Positions 1 to 9,450 of a stretch of 64,000 bases of DNA are shown one piece after another. This DNA is from Saccharicrinis sp963677345 (lineage in GTDB: Bacteria; Bacteroidota; Bacteroidia; Bacteroidales; Marinilabiliaceae), in contig CAXXLC010000033.1 of assembly GCA_963677345.2 (NCBI GenBank), positions 97,609 to 161,608 on the forward strand. The letters are read 5' to 3'. Every line of letters starts with the position of its first letter. Position 1 is the first letter of the stretch. A program made the position numbers and the translations under genes. The notes beneath the pieces were generated by a model. The model was not told where the DNA came from. It made no database searches and saw only the letters and a program-made list of their open reading frames with translations.

Positions 1-488
1 CCTATGAAAAATATGCTGTAGAAGGATTTCAATTACACGCATTAGATTACTTGCTAAAACCTGTTAGTTACGAGGTTTTTTTAACTTCGGCAAAACACGC
101 AAAGGATCATTTTGATTTACTTGAATCAGTAGTTAATTCAAAAATAAGTGACACAAGTATTGAAGAAGATTATTTGTTTATCAAGGCAAACTCTCAAACC
201 AGGAGAATTGATTATAAAGATATTCTTTACCTTGAAGGTTTAAAAGATTACGTAAAACTATATACCGAATCTTCTCCTAAAGCCATCGTGTTTTATGCAA
301 CCATGAAATCTGTCGAAGAGCGTTTGCCTAAAGATCGCTTTATGCGTATACATCGTTCTTTTATTGTAAATCTGGAGAAAGTAACAACAATTGAAAGATA
401 TAGAATTATCTTTGGAAATGAACGTATCCCAATCAGTAAACAGTACAAAGAAGTTTTTGATGAATTTGTGAAGAAACGTTTTTTGTAA
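1..488 (+). CDS. LytTR-family response regulator, 3' part (runs off the left edge)
   Basis: The frame is open from the left edge (codons start at base 3), so this is the C-terminal part of a longer gene. The first residues (YEKYAVEGFQLHALDYLLKP) are the end of a receiver (REC) domain: the ALDYLLKP motif carries the conserved lysine after beta-5. A linker follows, then a LytTR DNA-binding domain over roughly the last 100 residues, with the typical ILYLEGLKDYVKL and FMRIHRSFIVNL segments. Known family role: cytoplasmic output protein of a histidine kinase pair (LytS/AlgR type) that binds direct-repeat promoter sites. The kinase would be expected upstream, outside the window. A second LytTR protein follows 46 bases later on the same strand. 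The family call is firm; the target genes are unknown. Confidence 0.93.
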   Translation, partial: YEKYAVEGFQLHALDYLLKPVSYEVFLTSAKHAKDHFDLLESVVNSKISDTSIEEDYLFIKANSQTRRIDYKDILYLEGLKDYVKLYTESSPKAIVFYATMKSVEERLPKDRFMRIHRSFIVNLEKVTTIERYRIIFGNERIPISKQYKEVFDEFVKKRFL

Positions 489-534
489 GGTCTTTATTTA
501 TAACGCTGGCCATAAATTGTAAATATTGTTTCTA

Positions 535-1386
535 ATGATGAATTTTCTTAATAAGCCTTATCCTCAAACTCAAAACAGATGGAAATCTACCCTCTTTATA
601 AGTTTGTTTATTTCATTGTTTCTGTATGTGTTTCAGCCTTTTGGTTTGCAATTGTTAAAGCATGAGTATAAAGATTTGGTTTTATTAGGATATGGATTGG
701 TTACTTTGATAGTCCTGGTTATGAGTTATGTTATTCTTCCATTCATTAAGCCTTCTGTTTTTGATGAGGATAACTGGGTTGTAAAAAAGCAAATTTTATG
801 GTTGGTCTGGATTGTATTTTTAATTGGCTTAGGGAATTATTTTTACTCTATATTGTTCTCGGTTGTTCCGTGGATAGGTATTAATGGCTTGTTGGTTTTT
901 ATGTTATTTACAGTGTCAATAGCTATTATCCCGATTGTTTTAATCACTTTTATTTCACAAAATGCCATGTTAAAGAAAAATATGGCCCTCTCTCAGGAAA
1001 TCAATGCCTCCATTCATGAAAAAACAGGAAAAATTGAAGATATAGTTGCTGTTGAATCAGGGAAGCAAATCATAAATCTAAATGCCGACAGTATCATTGC
1101 AATAGAATCACAAGGTAATTATGTTAATGTTTTTTGCATTGATGATGAGAAGATTGAATCTCATTTTATTCGAAATACAATTAAAAATCTTGAGGATCTG
1201 TTGTATCAGCGACCATTGTTTTTTAAATGTCACAGAGCCTATATCATAAATTTGGCATATGTAAAAGATGTAACGGGCAACTCTCAAGGATTTAATGTGG
1301 AATTAAAAAGCCTGGATAAAATAATTCCTGTATCAAGAAGCTTTACCAAAGATTTTAAAAATAAAATGATGGAAATAGGAAAATAA
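535..1386 (+). CDS. Membrane-anchored LytTR transcriptional regulator
   Basis: A protein of about 283 residues. The N-terminal half has four hydrophobic helices (roughly residues 19-37, 48-70, 86-108 and 118-140) and the C-terminal ~100 residues are a LytTR domain with SIIAIESQGNYVNVF and FFKCHRAYIINL, parallel to the domain in the gene just upstream. There is no receiver domain, so it is probably not a classical phosphorylated regulator; a membrane-tethered DNA-binding protein that senses through its helices is the simplest reading (inference). I chose ATG 535 over an upstream TTG at 526; ATG 538 is equally possible. It lies 46 bp after the LytTR response regulator, so the two may be co-transcribed. 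Confidence 0.88.
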   Translation: MMNFLNKPYPQTQNRWKSTLFISLFISLFLYVFQPFGLQLLKHEYKDLVLLGYGLVTLIVLVMSYVILPFIKPSVFDEDNWVVKKQILWLVWIVFLIGLGNYFYSILFSVVPWIGINGLLVFMLFTVSIAIIPIVLITFISQNAMLKKNMALSQEINASIHEKTGKIEDIVAVESGKQIINLNADSIIAIESQGNYVNVFCIDDEKIESHFIRNTIKNLEDLLYQRPLFFKCHRAYIINLAYVKDVTGNSQGFNVELKSLDKIIPVSRSFTKDFKNKMMEIGK

Positions 1387-1707
1387 TAACTTAAAGGATA
1401 TAAATGCTTAGTTAAGTATTCTGATAGTTAATAAAGCTATACTTTTGACAGTCTATTTCGTTGACTATAAATATTACATGACTGATTGTAGGATAATTAA
1501 TGCTGCGACACCTATATTTTCAAAGTTTATCCATTTTCTGTTTCTATAATTACTCTTCACTTCTCGTAACAGATTATTGTATTTGGTCATTTTATATGTG
1601 CAAGTCGTCACAAATGCTTGTAGTATATCCCAATCTCTTTGTTAGTCAGTAATTTGAAATTATCATTGCATCAACAATTTTAGTTTTAATCATTAAAAAT
1701 TTAAGCA
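1387..1707. other. Intergenic stretch, no gene seen
   Basis: About 320 bases of AT-rich DNA between the LytTR membrane protein and the small GxF-repeat protein. I see no ORF with protein-like composition, no tRNA and no clear terminator. The promoter of the downstream small gene should lie in its right half, but no good TTTG/TAnnTTTG pair is visible. Confidence 0.4.
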
Positions 1708-2025
1708 ATGAATAAGAAAGTTTGGATTATTTTAACAGCAGTAGTTTTATTTGTTTTAGGTGTAATTTTACAGTATACAAACGGAGGAGTTTGTAGTATT
1801 GGAAATTTTAGTTTCAATTATTTTTCATCAGGAGATTATGCTCTTGGTGTTTTTGCTTCAGGTAAGTTTGCCATAGGTGTCTTTTCAGTTGGTATCTTTT
1901 CGATAGGTATTTTTTCGATAGGTATTTTTAATATTGGCCTCTATGCAGTAGGTTTATTTCTATTAGGATGGAAAAAGAGATTGCCAAAAACCATTATGGA
2001 TTATTTAAAGAAAAGTGAGGAATAG
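1708..2025 (+). CDS. Small membrane protein with period-5 GxF repeats
   Basis: 105 residues. An N-terminal hydrophobic helix (VWIILTAVVLFVLGVILQY) is followed at about residues 44-95 by at least eight consecutive five-residue units of the form [AS][IVL]G[IVLK][FY] (for example SIGIF, SIGIF, NIGLY, AVGLF), then a basic tail. The strict period of five with a central aromatic and an invariant Gly recalls pentapeptide-repeat folds, but the sequence is far more hydrophobic than usual cytoplasmic pentapeptide proteins, so membrane association is likely. I do not recognise a named family and assign no function. It starts with ATG and stands alone between the LytTR genes and a converging sigma-54 regulator. 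Confidence 0.75.
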   Translation: MNKKVWIILTAVVLFVLGVILQYTNGGVCSIGNFSFNYFSSGDYALGVFASGKFAIGVFSVGIFSIGIFSIGIFNIGLYAVGLFLLGWKKRLPKTIMDYLKKSEE

Positions 2026-2069
2026 TGAGTTTGTGTCTTGATTTGAATAAAAGATAGCTAGGAGTAAAA

Positions 2070-2145
2070 GTGAAAAGCCTGACCTGAGAATGGTATGCTT
2101 ATTTTATATTGAATTTGTTAGCGAGGGTCAGGCCCTAATTTTCAC
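2070..2145. repeat. Long-loop inverted repeat between converging genes
   Basis: GTGAAAA-GCCTGACC at 2070-2084 is mirrored by GGTCAGGC-cctaa-TTTTCAC at 2126-2145, giving two stacked perfect stems (7 and 8 bp) separated by a five-base bulge, with a loop of about 41 bases. The right arm includes the last codons and stop of the minus-strand response regulator. It sits where two genes converge, so a shared transcription end is a reasonable role, but there is no T-run and the loop is long. Confidence 0.45.
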
Positions 2146-3493
2146 TAATTACATCACCTAGTTTATCTCGTTTTATTAAATTGTAAATGGTTGATTTACC
2201 GATGTCCAGTATTTTTGCCACTTTTAATACGTTATTGTCGTTCTGTCGTAGATAATGGCGGATAATTCGTTCGGTATATTCTTTTAGTGTCATTTCTTCT
2301 GCAAGGATATCTAACTCAGCTGAGGTGGAATTAAAAAGGATGTTTTCTTCGTCAATTTTATGGTCGCTTGCCATTACGGCACTCAATTCGATGATTGCTT
2401 TTAGCTCACGAACATTGCCAGGGAAGTTGTAACTTAATAATTTCTTTTTTGCTCGGGAAGTAAATGCCATGAGGTCCATTCCATTGTCTTCACAAAATTG
2501 ATTAAGGAAAAATTGACTAAGAGTGATAATGTCATTCTGGCGGTCTTTAAGAGGAGGGAGATGGATGGGTAGTCCTAATAAACGATAGTAGAGATCTTCG
2601 CGGAAATTACCAGCTTTAACTTCATCCAGTAAATCTTTGTTCGTGGCGGTTATAATCCGACAATTGACTTTGATTACTTCATTTCCACCAACACGGGTTA
2701 TCTCGCGTTCCTGCAGTACTCGCAATAATTTTACCTGTAGATTAATGTCCATCTCTCCGATTTCATCTAAAAAGATAGTCCCGCCTTCTGCTTCTTCAAA
2801 CTTTCCTTTTTTGGTAAGAATAGCTCCTGTAAAAGCACCTTTTTCGTGCCCAAACAACTCACTTTCGATTAAATCTCGAGGTATTGCTCCCATATTAACA
2901 GCAATAAAAGCTTTGTTTTTACGAATAGAGTTATAGTGAATGGTTTTGGCAACAAGTTCTTTTCCTGTTCCGGTATCACCGTATATTGAAACATTAATAT
3001 TTGGAATTTTTACTGCTTTATGAACAAGAGCAAAAACTTCTTTCATAACCGGGCTGTCACCAATAATAGCTTTTCCAAAGTTGTACTTGGTTGCTATTTC
3101 ATTTTTTAAATGTGAAATCTCATCAAGTAGTTTCTTTTTATTACGAATGTTGTTAACACTGTTTAAAAGGCGGTCTTTTATGTTTTCATCTTTTGTAATA
3201 TAATCGTAAGCACCTTCTCGTAATAAATTTACAGCTGTGGTAATTGAATCTTGTCCTGAAATAATAATTACCTCGATATCCGGATTATATTTTTTAATTT
3301 GTCGCAGAATTTCTTCACCTGTATAATCTGGTAATCCTAAATCCAGGGTAACGATATCCGGATTATCCGGTAAGTGTTTGAAAAATGTAGCCCCATCAAA
3401 AAAAGTATCAATTTCAAAATCAGGATTTAGGGCGAGCGAACGCTCAATGAGTTTGTTAAAAACGCGGTCGTCCTCTACAATATGAATTTTCAT
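2135..3493 (-). CDS. Sigma-54-dependent response regulator (NtrC family)
   Basis: 452 residues in the classic three-domain order. The REC domain (about 1-120) has acidic residues D8/D9 and the probable phospho-acceptor D51 in TLDLGLP. The AAA+ domain (about 140-380) has Walker A GDTGTGKE, the sigma-54 contact loop GAFTGA and Walker B GTIFLDEIGE. A Fis-type helix-turn-helix lies at the C terminus (VAKILDIGKSTIYNLIKR). Known role: when phosphorylated it oligomerises on an enhancer and remodels RpoN-holoenzyme to start transcription. No kinase is adjacent in the window. It is divergent from porW with a 250-270 bp gap; whether it controls that gene cannot be told from sequence. Confidence 0.95.
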   Translation of the reverse strand: MKIHIVEDDRVFNKLIERSLALNPDFEIDTFFDGATFFKHLPDNPDIVTLDLGLPDYTGEEILRQIKKYNPDIEVIIISGQDSITTAVNLLREGAYDYITKDENIKDRLLNSVNNIRNKKKLLDEISHLKNEIATKYNFGKAIIGDSPVMKEVFALVHKAVKIPNINVSIYGDTGTGKELVAKTIHYNSIRKNKAFIAVNMGAIPRDLIESELFGHEKGAFTGAILTKKGKFEEAEGGTIFLDEIGEMDINLQVKLLRVLQEREITRVGGNEVIKVNCRIITATNKDLLDEVKAGNFREDLYYRLLGLPIHLPPLKDRQNDIITLSQFFLNQFCEDNGMDLMAFTSRAKKKLLSYNFPGNVRELKAIIELSAVMASDHKIDEENILFNSTSAELDILAEEMTLKEYTERIIRHYLRQNDNNVLKVAKILDIGKSTIYNLIKRDKLGDVISEN

Positions 3494-3762
3494 TGATAAC
3501 TAATTTTTATAACACTTAGAATTCAAATATATTTGCTTTTTATAAATAAACCACAATAATATTAACTAGTTTTTGATAGAATGAGCATTTTTGTGGTGTG
3601 GATATAATATTTTTACATAAAGCTAGTTTTATTTGTTATGGCTACTTGTGAAATTTAAGTTAAAAAAGAAAAGTGACAAGGTTTTGGGTAAAAGGTAGTT
3701 TGAATACTGAATACTGCGCATTGAAAACTGAGAACTGAATAATGAGTATTAATAGTAAATAC

Positions 3763-6700
3763 ATGAGACTAAATAAAATATATTTTTTACTGATACTGGT
3801 AATTTTTATGGGTTGTTCTACTAAGAAAAACACCTGGCTTAGCAGAAATTATCATGATCTTACTGCTCATTATAATGTGTATTTCAATGGTAATGAAAGT
3901 TTTAAAGAAGGCGTTAGGGCTATTCAGGAAGCCAATGTGGATGATTATACGCAAGTACTGACCGTATTTCCTGATTCTAAGGAATCCAGTAAGGATGTTG
4001 CTGGTAGTGAAATGGACAGGGCTATTGAAAAGGGGACAAAGCTCATAAAAAAGCACTCTATAACTAAAAAACCAAAACGAAGGGACGGTGATAATTCATT
4101 AAAATACCAAAAATTTATAAGTCAGAATGAGTTTAATGATTGGGTTGATAATGCTTATTTGATGATTGGAAAGTCTAATTTTTATAAGCATGATTACCTG
4201 TTAGCTCAGCAAAGTTTCGAGTATATGTTCAGGGAATTCAGGCCGGGTCCGGAATGGTATGAGGCAGAGATATGGAATGCTCGTGTTTCTATTGAACTTG
4301 AGGATTATTCTAAAGCTAAAATTCTTTTAGATAATTATGATATTGAAGGAAAAGCTCCCGATCATTTATTCGGATTCTTTTCTGCTGTTTATGCAGATTG
4401 TTTTCTTCAACAAAAAATGTACGCAGAAGCTGTTCCGTATTTACAAAAGGCTATAGATGGAGCATGGAATAGATATTATAAACTACGTTTGAGTTTTATT
4501 TTGGCTCAGGTATATCATAAACTAGAGAGATATAATGATGCCAGCCTGGCTTATAAAGCTGTTATAAGAATGAATCCTCCTTACGAGATGGCTTTTAATG
4601 CTAAAGTAAACAGAGCCAGTGTTATGTTTGGTGAAGGGGGGGTGCCTGCTGTGCAAAAGGAAATCACAAAGCTTTTACGTGATAAGAGAAATCACGACTA
4701 TGAAGATCAGATTTACTACGCCTTGGCAATGGCTTATTGGGCCGAGAAACAAGAGGATGAAGCGATAGATAATTTGCTGCTTTCTGTACAAAAAACAGTT
4801 TCAAATGATTATCAAAAAGGTTTGTCGTTTTATCAGTTAGCTGATATCTACTATGAAAAACCTGAATATAAACCAGCATATGCTTATTTAGATTCTGCGT
4901 TGTATAATTTAGACGAGTCTTTTTATGATTTTCAATCAATTAGTGAATTGCATAAGGATTTAGAAAGTCTCGTAACTCGTATTAATACGGTAGAACGTGA
5001 GGATAGTCTGCAACGGATTGCCAAAATGACCCAAGCGCAACGTCTTGCTTTTATTGATAGTATAATTGAAAAGGAAAAAGAAAAACAAGAGGAACTTAAA
5101 AAGAATCAGCAAGAAGAAAATGAAAGTTTTTACTTTGACAGGTCGTTAACGCAAAGCACTTCCTCAACCAGAAGTGGTGCAGGTAAATGGTATTTTTATA
5201 ATCCTAACTCTGTTGCGTTGGGTAAAAGTGAATTTGAAAGAAGATGGGGCAAGCGTAAGCTTGAAGATAACTGGCGTAGGGCTAATAAAGAAGTTGTGAT
5301 GACAGAAATTGCAGATCCAGGTAATCCGGATGATGTGTTTGGCCAGCCATTTTCAAATTTGGATGGAGGAACAGTAGGAGAATCTAAAGATTCAATTCAG
5401 GCAAAAACAGAAACAGCAAACCTGCTAACTAGGGATAGCTACTTAAAAGATCTTCCTTTAACAGAAGAACAATTAAAACTTTCTGATGACAAGATAGAAG
5501 AAGCACTAATTATGATGGGTGTTATTTATAAGGATCAGATTGAAAATATTCCATATGGAATAGATGCCTTTAATGAATTAATTAGAAGATTCCCTAATAG
5601 TATTTACAGAGAAGATGCTTTAATGAATTTGTATTTGTGTTTTGAAATTCAGAATGATGAATTAAATATGGCACGGATCAGAAAGCAAATTGTTGAAGAG
5701 TATCCTGCAGGTGAATTTACTGCATTCTTGAATGATCCTGATTATTTTAAGAAAAGAGAAGAGAAATTAAAACAGATAGAAAGCTTGTACGAAGAAGCTT
5801 ATTCTGAGTATTTGTTTAATCACTTTGATACACCTATAGCCAATTATCAAAAGGCTAAATCACTTGATGATGAAAGTGAACTATTGCCTAAGTTTATGTT
5901 TTTGTCTGGTTTGTCGTATGCAAAATTAGGAAATATAGAGCGCTTTTCGAGTGAATTAAACGATTTGGTAAAGCAATATCCAGATGACGATGTAACCCCT
6001 GTGGCTAAGGAAATGCTAGCTATGTATAGAGAGGGTAGAACTCCGGTTCAAGGACCTGTTCATTCTAACCTGAATGAGCTAAGAAATCAAGAATTTCAAC
6101 TTGAAAAGCAAAGAAGCGGCGTTTTAGATTCTGAAAAGGTAGCCACTGCTTATACTGTAAATAATAGGTCAAAACATAGTTTGATTTTAGTTGTAAACCC
6201 GGAAGCAGATATAAATAGATTGCAATTTAATATTGCTGATTATAACTTCTCTAAGTTTTTATTGAATGATTACGAAATGTCTGAATTGAACCTGCCCGAC
6301 AGAACACCTGTTTTTGCTATAAATGGTTTTAATAACCGCCTGGAAGCTTTGGATTATTTTTACTCTATTCGTGAACGTAAAGAAATATTTGATGTCGATA
6401 ATCTTGATTATTTGAAGCTTTATGTAATCAATACCGATAATTTAGAATTCTTAATATCATCAGGTGATGTTAATGGTTACGAGGCCTTTTTTGCCGATAA
6501 TTATTTGTCCGCTGATGCGTTTAAAAATCAACCTAAGGAAGAGGAAGAGTTACAACAAATAATTAAGGAGTCAGAACAACAAGTTTCTCAATATAAAAAG
6601 GCAGAAGTTGTACCAGACAAACAATTGGCAGTGGAACCCAATGTTGTTAGATTGGAACAGAAACAACCTGTAACTAAGGAACAAGAAGAAAAAGAAGAGC

Positions 6701-7206
6701 AAAAAAAGGTTATTGCTCCGGAAGGAAAACCTGAAATAAAGCAACAAGAAATCAAGGAGGATGAAGGTTTAAATATTGACATCATTAAACCAAAGACTGA
6801 GGTAGTGGAAGAAAAGCCTGTTTCGATTATAGAAGAAGCAACAGGAACTAATTTTGTAGAAGAAGAAGGACCGCATAGTGCCTTGATCTTATTTAAAAAA
6901 GGCAGAATTAATATTCAAAGAACAGGTACAATATTTACAAATTACTCTAAAGCAAACTTTGGAAATCATCTTGAAATAGAATTCGGTCCAAAAGGAACTG
7001 CTTGGTTTTATATAAGGGTTAGAGGTTTTGCAAGTGCAAAAGATGCAAAAGATTATATTCAGAAAGTAAGACTGGACAGTTATTTGATGAGGGAGATTTC
7101 CAGGATGAAGTACTACACCTGGGCAATAACAGAAAATAATGATCAAAAGTTAACCGATGAGGCTTCGTATGAGAAGTATCAGGATTTTTATGAATTAAAT
7201 TATTAA
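3763..7206 (+). CDS. porW: T9SS lipoprotein PorW/SprE, TPR-rich
   Basis: About 1147 residues. The start at 3763 gives a clean lipoprotein signal (MRLNKIYFLLILVIFMGC, lipobox FMGC); an in-frame ATG at 3742 would add seven residues. The segment after the Cys (STKKNTWLSRNYHDLTAHYN, then a VYFNGNESF stretch) is what I know as the hallmark of the SprE/PorW family. Several TPR-like helical repeats fill the first half and recur near residues 580-760; a Glu/Lys/Gln-rich low-complexity stretch (about 930-1040) precedes a conserved C-terminal domain. Family knowledge: PorW/SprE is a periplasmic-side lipoprotein needed for type IX secretion and gliding in Flavobacterium and Porphyromonas. porX follows after 9 bases, which supports the call. 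Confidence 0.9.
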   Translation: MRLNKIYFLLILVIFMGCSTKKNTWLSRNYHDLTAHYNVYFNGNESFKEGVRAIQEANVDDYTQVLTVFPDSKESSKDVAGSEMDRAIEKGTKLIKKHSITKKPKRRDGDNSLKYQKFISQNEFNDWVDNAYLMIGKSNFYKHDYLLAQQSFEYMFREFRPGPEWYEAEIWNARVSIELEDYSKAKILLDNYDIEGKAPDHLFGFFSAVYADCFLQQKMYAEAVPYLQKAIDGAWNRYYKLRLSFILAQVYHKLERYNDASLAYKAVIRMNPPYEMAFNAKVNRASVMFGEGGVPAVQKEITKLLRDKRNHDYEDQIYYALAMAYWAEKQEDEAIDNLLLSVQKTVSNDYQKGLSFYQLADIYYEKPEYKPAYAYLDSALYNLDESFYDFQSISELHKDLESLVTRINTVEREDSLQRIAKMTQAQRLAFIDSIIEKEKEKQEELKKNQQEENESFYFDRSLTQSTSSTRSGAGKWYFYNPNSVALGKSEFERRWGKRKLEDNWRRANKEVVMTEIADPGNPDDVFGQPFSNLDGGTVGESKDSIQAKTETANLLTRDSYLKDLPLTEEQLKLSDDKIEEALIMMGVIYKDQIENIPYGIDAFNELIRRFPNSIYREDALMNLYLCFEIQNDELNMARIRKQIVEEYPAGEFTAFLNDPDYFKKREEKLKQIESLYEEAYSEYLFNHFDTPIANYQKAKSLDDESELLPKFMFLSGLSYAKLGNIERFSSELNDLVKQYPDDDVTPVAKEMLAMYREGRTPVQGPVHSNLNELRNQEFQLEKQRSGVLDSEKVATAYTVNNRSKHSLILVVNPEADINRLQFNIADYNFSKFLLNDYEMSELNLPDRTPVFAINGFNNRLEALDYFYSIRERKEIFDVDNLDYLKLYVINTDNLEFLISSGDVNGYEAFFADNYLSADAFKNQPKEEEELQQIIKESEQQVSQYKKAEVVPDKQLAVEPNVVRLEQKQPVTKEQEEKEEQKKVIAPEGKPEIKQQEIKEDEGLNIDIIKPKTEVVEEKPVSIIEEATGTNFVEEEGPHSALILFKKGRINIQRTGTIFTNYSKANFGNHLEIEFGPKGTAWFYIRVRGFASAKDAKDYIQKVRLDSYLMREISRMKYYTWAITENNDQKLTDEASYEKYQDFYELNY

Positions 7207-7215
7207 AACGGAGCT

Positions 7216-8781
7216 ATGGTGGATCAAAAAAAGGTAAATATCCTGTGGGTTGATGATGAAATAGATTTATTAAAAGCTCATGTTTTCTATCTTAAAGAGA
7301 AAGGCTTTTTTGTCGAAACAGCCACAAATGGTCAGGATGCTCTTGATATGGTGAAGAATTCGCATTTCGATTTAATATTTCTTGATGAAAATATGCCAGG
7401 GTTAAGCGGACTGGAAGTATTAAATCAGCTTAAAAATATCAGACAGGAAGTTCCTGTGGTTATGATCACAAAAAGTGAAGAAGAGGATATAATGGATCAG
7501 GCTATTGGAAGTAAAATTTCAGATTACTTGATTAAACCAGTAAATCCCAATCAGATTTTATTAACGATTAAAAAGCATATCGATCAGCATAGATTAGTCG
7601 CAGAAAAGACAACAAGTAATTATCAAACAGAATTTGGTAAGATTGGTATAAAAATAAATGATTCTTATTCTTTTGAGGATTGGGTAGAGGTTTACAAGCA
7701 ATTGGTTCATTGGGAGGTAGAGCTGGAAAATACCAAAGGTGAGATGGATGAGGTTTTGAAAATGCAGAAAACAGAAGCCAATCATGCATTCTCTAAATTT
7801 GTAAAGAAAAATTACGTCAACTGGATAAATGGTGAGGATGATGATTCACCAATGCTGTCAAATCAAATGATGCGTGATGTTGTTCTTCCCATGATTGAAA
7901 AGGGAGAAAAGGTTGTTATGTTAGTTATTGATAATTTTAGATACGATCAATGGTTAATGATAAAACAGGAGCTACTTAAGGATTATCGTTTAGAGGAGGA
8001 AAAAATCTATAGCAGTATTTTGCCAACGGCAACTCAATATGCACGAAATAGTTTATTTTCAGGCTTAATGCCTTCGCAAATTAAAGATTTATATCCACAG
8101 TACTGGCTTGATGATCATGAAGACGGAAGTAAAAATCAATTTGAGTCTGAATTAATAGGTACTTTCTTCGACCGTTTTAGAAAGAAAATTAAATACTCAT
8201 ATCAAAAAATTAACAATCTTGATACAGGTAAGCAATTGATAGATAATTACTCTCAGCTGATGAATGATGATTTATCTGTGGTGGTTTTTAATTTTGTTGA
8301 TATGTTATCGCATGCCAGGACTGAAAGTAAGATGATTAAAGAACTGGCATACGATGAATCGGCTTATCGGTCACTTAGTAAATCCTGGTTTTTGCACTCG
8401 GTTATGAATGAGCTGTTAAATAAACTGGAGGCGGAGAAGATTAAGGTGTTGATTACAACGGATCATGGTACGATTAGGGTAAAGAATCCAATTAAAATAG
8501 TTGGAGACAAGAATACTACTACTAATTTGCGTTATAAGCAAGGTAAAAATTTGGCATACAATACTAAAGAAGTATTTGAGGCTAATAAACCTGAAGATTT
8601 TATGTTGCCAAAACCTAACGTGTCAACAAGTTATGTTTTTGCAACAAATGAAGATTTTCTGGCATATCCTAATAATTATAATCATTATGTTAGTTATTAT
8701 AAAGATACGTTTCAACATGGTGGTGTATCGTTAGAGGAAATGTTAATTCCATATGTAATTTTATCACCAAAAGGTAATTGA
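7216..8781 (+). CDS. porX: T9SS response regulator PorX (REC + PglZ)
   Basis: 521 residues. The N-terminal REC domain (about 5-125) has acidic pair D14/D15, probable phospho-acceptor D57 (LIFLDENMPG) and lysine in DYLIKPV. The C-terminal PglZ domain (about 210-515) has the alkaline-phosphatase-superfamily metal-site segments VMLVIDNFRYDQW, the Thr of LPTATQYARNS, TTDHGTIRV and the late His in FQHGGVSLEEML. Family knowledge: PorX is the response regulator of the PorX-PorY pair that controls T9SS genes, partly with SigP, and its PglZ domain has zinc-dependent phosphodiesterase activity on oligonucleotides. A GGAG lies 3-6 bases before ATG 7216. It is tightly linked to porW; the kinase gene porY is not in the window. 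Confidence 0.95.
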   Translation: MVDQKKVNILWVDDEIDLLKAHVFYLKEKGFFVETATNGQDALDMVKNSHFDLIFLDENMPGLSGLEVLNQLKNIRQEVPVVMITKSEEEDIMDQAIGSKISDYLIKPVNPNQILLTIKKHIDQHRLVAEKTTSNYQTEFGKIGIKINDSYSFEDWVEVYKQLVHWEVELENTKGEMDEVLKMQKTEANHAFSKFVKKNYVNWINGEDDDSPMLSNQMMRDVVLPMIEKGEKVVMLVIDNFRYDQWLMIKQELLKDYRLEEEKIYSSILPTATQYARNSLFSGLMPSQIKDLYPQYWLDDHEDGSKNQFESELIGTFFDRFRKKIKYSYQKINNLDTGKQLIDNYSQLMNDDLSVVVFNFVDMLSHARTESKMIKELAYDESAYRSLSKSWFLHSVMNELLNKLEAEKIKVLITTDHGTIRVKNPIKIVGDKNTTTNLRYKQGKNLAYNTKEVFEANKPEDFMLPKPNVSTSYVFATNEDFLAYPNNYNHYVSYYKDTFQHGGVSLEEMLIPYVILSPKGN

Positions 8782-8798
8782 TTTTATTAGAAAAAGTA

Positions 8799-9227
8799 AT
8801 GAAAAAGAAATTTGTACTACCTACTATTGATCATTTAGATGAGATTGCGGGTGAATTTTTGGAGACTTTTCCTGAGTCGGGAGTGTTTTGTTTTTATGGT
8901 TCAATGGGAGCCGGGAAGACAACTTTTATACAGGCTTTGTGTAAAAGGTTAAAAGTTGTGGATGTTGTTAATAGTCCAAGTTTTGCTATTGTAAATGAGT
9001 ATAGTACTGCAAATAGTGATGTGGTTTACCATTTCGATTTTTATAGACTCAAGGATGAAGAAGAGGCTTTTGACCTTGGTTATGAGGATTATTTTTATTC
9101 GGGGAGTTATTGTTTTGTGGAATGGCCAGAAAAAATTGAGTCCTTATTACCTCAAAAAAGATATGATGTTACAGTTACAGTAATGGAAGATATGTCACGT
9201 AGTATTGAAGTAATTCATGTTAAATAA
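8799..9227 (+). CDS. tsaE: tRNA t6A biosynthesis ATPase TsaE
   Basis: 142 residues, the usual size. Walker A is GSMGAGKTT (about 34-42), followed by the switch-like SPSFAIVNEY, the VYHFDFYRL strand and the conserved FVEWPEKIESLLP motif. Known role: with TsaB and TsaD it supports transfer of threonylcarbamoyl to A37 of ANN-decoding tRNAs in the cytoplasm. I start at ATG 8799; an in-frame TTG at 8778 overlaps the end of porX and would add seven non-conserved residues. It is the third gene of a probable porW-porX-tsaE transcript, 17 bases behind porX. Confidence 0.94.
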   Translation: MKKKFVLPTIDHLDEIAGEFLETFPESGVFCFYGSMGAGKTTFIQALCKRLKVVDVVNSPSFAIVNEYSTANSDVVYHFDFYRLKDEEEAFDLGYEDYFYSGSYCFVEWPEKIESLLPQKRYDVTVTVMEDMSRSIEVIHVK

Positions 9228-9248
9228 ATGAGATGCGTTTTTTAAAAT

Positions 9249-9293
9249 AAGAGTAATTAAATCTGAATATTAGGTTTAAATGCTCTTTTTTTG
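9249..9293 (+). terminator. Probable terminator after tsaE
   Basis: Arms AAGAG...TAAATC and GGTTTA...CTCTT form an imperfect stem and are followed by a run of T (9285-9292). It lies 22 bases after the tsaE stop codon. Confidence 0.5.
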
Positions 9294-9450
9294 TTTGAGT
9301 TATACCTTTTTAGTTTCAAATTATAAGCTACTATTCTTACACTGAGTTTACATTCCTACAAATTAGTTCTGTTAGAAATTACTTTTTAGAAAAAAAAGTG
9401 GCATTTTTGTACGTCAAAATTTTAAGATACATATTAAAGAGTAATATATT

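Noticed and set aside
7216..8781. PglZ domain as a sign of a BREX anti-phage system
   Set aside because: The domain is fused to a receiver domain and the gene follows porW; that is PorX of T9SS. No BrxC, BrxL, PglX or other BREX gene is present.
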